DNA of 64,000 nucleotides from NCBI RefSeq assembly GCF_019279795.1, contig NC_056743.1:1784619839-1784683838 (forward strand), written 5' to 3'. This DNA comes from Protopterus annectens (taxonomy: Eukaryota; Chordata; Ceratodontiformes; Protopteridae). Below are positions 63,861-64,000 of the stretch, piece after piece. A model generated the notes under the pieces. The model was not told the DNA's origin and did no database searches. It saw nothing but the letters and a program-made list of their open reading frames with translations. The first letter of the stretch is position 1. Every line of letters begins with the position of its first letter. A program made the position numbers and the translations under genes.

Positions 63861-64000
63861 CTTAAAAATATTCCAAATTTCAAAGAAAACTCGATATGTT
63901 AACAACATTTTATGCAGGGCAAACAGGAGATGTGGTGGTAGTGGAAGAAAAGTAGGATGTGTGTGAAATAAAGCCAGAAATGGATGACTAAAACAAGGCA

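Overview
This window looks like intergenic or intronic DNA from a large, repeat-rich vertebrate genome. It is dominated by DIRS-type tyrosine-recombinase retrotransposons, with CR1, L1 and RTE-like LINE copies, tRNA-derived SINEs, a solo LTR and many microsatellites. A host with many DIRS, CR1 and SINE families suggests an amphibian (salamander or caecilian), a lungfish or another non-amniote vertebrate. That is an inference from repeat content, not a taxonomic identification. No prokaryotic genes, CRISPR arrays, rRNA or functional tRNA genes are seen.

Layout, left to right. A minus-strand CR1 LINE piece runs off the left edge (1-1160). It is followed by a CA microsatellite, an L1 ORF2 3' relic (2585-4335), short dispersed repeats and AT-rich DNA. 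A decayed plus-strand CR1 with an esterase-type ORF1 occupies about 7195-10090. A candidate host exon of unknown identity lies on the minus strand at 10259-10488. DIRS element A (11400-17372, minus) is GC-rich and complete in structure but frameshifted. DIRS element B (19758-31703, plus) is split inside its reverse-transcriptase gene by DIRS element C (22573-28982, minus). C is itself split in its RT gene by a solo LTR (25425-26302). Next come an RTE-like LINE 3' end (32190-32600) and a near full-length CR1 (about 32860-37110).

The 37.1-42.1 kb stretch holds a MIR-like relic and three tRNA-headed SINEs; the youngest has a perfect 22-bp target-site duplication. DIRS element D (42143-47650, minus) is the best preserved: it has an uninterrupted RT/RNase H/methyltransferase-like frame and an uninterrupted tyrosine recombinase. 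It lies in or beside a much older DIRS remnant F (to about 52040). After two SINEs with CR1-like tails and two copies of an unnamed MITE-like family comes DIRS element E (about 54110-59607, minus). A 25-28 bp minisatellite follows (about 59990-60525). The clearest host coding sequence is one 162-bp minus-strand exon of a DNase II-family gene (61118-61279), so at least the right end of the window is probably intronic to that gene.

How the parts work together. In each DIRS element the order is 5' ITR with core promoter, zinc-finger gag-like ORF1, RT/RNase H/Dam-like methyltransferase remnant, tyrosine recombinase, internal complementary region (ICR), 3' ITR. The ICR carries the two element ends joined back to back, which is the expected template for making a circular intermediate. 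Two SINE families carry tails matching LINE families present in the same window, consistent with their borrowing the LINE machinery. Almost every coding copy is broken, more often by frameshifts than by stops. This may be real decay or residual assembly indels.
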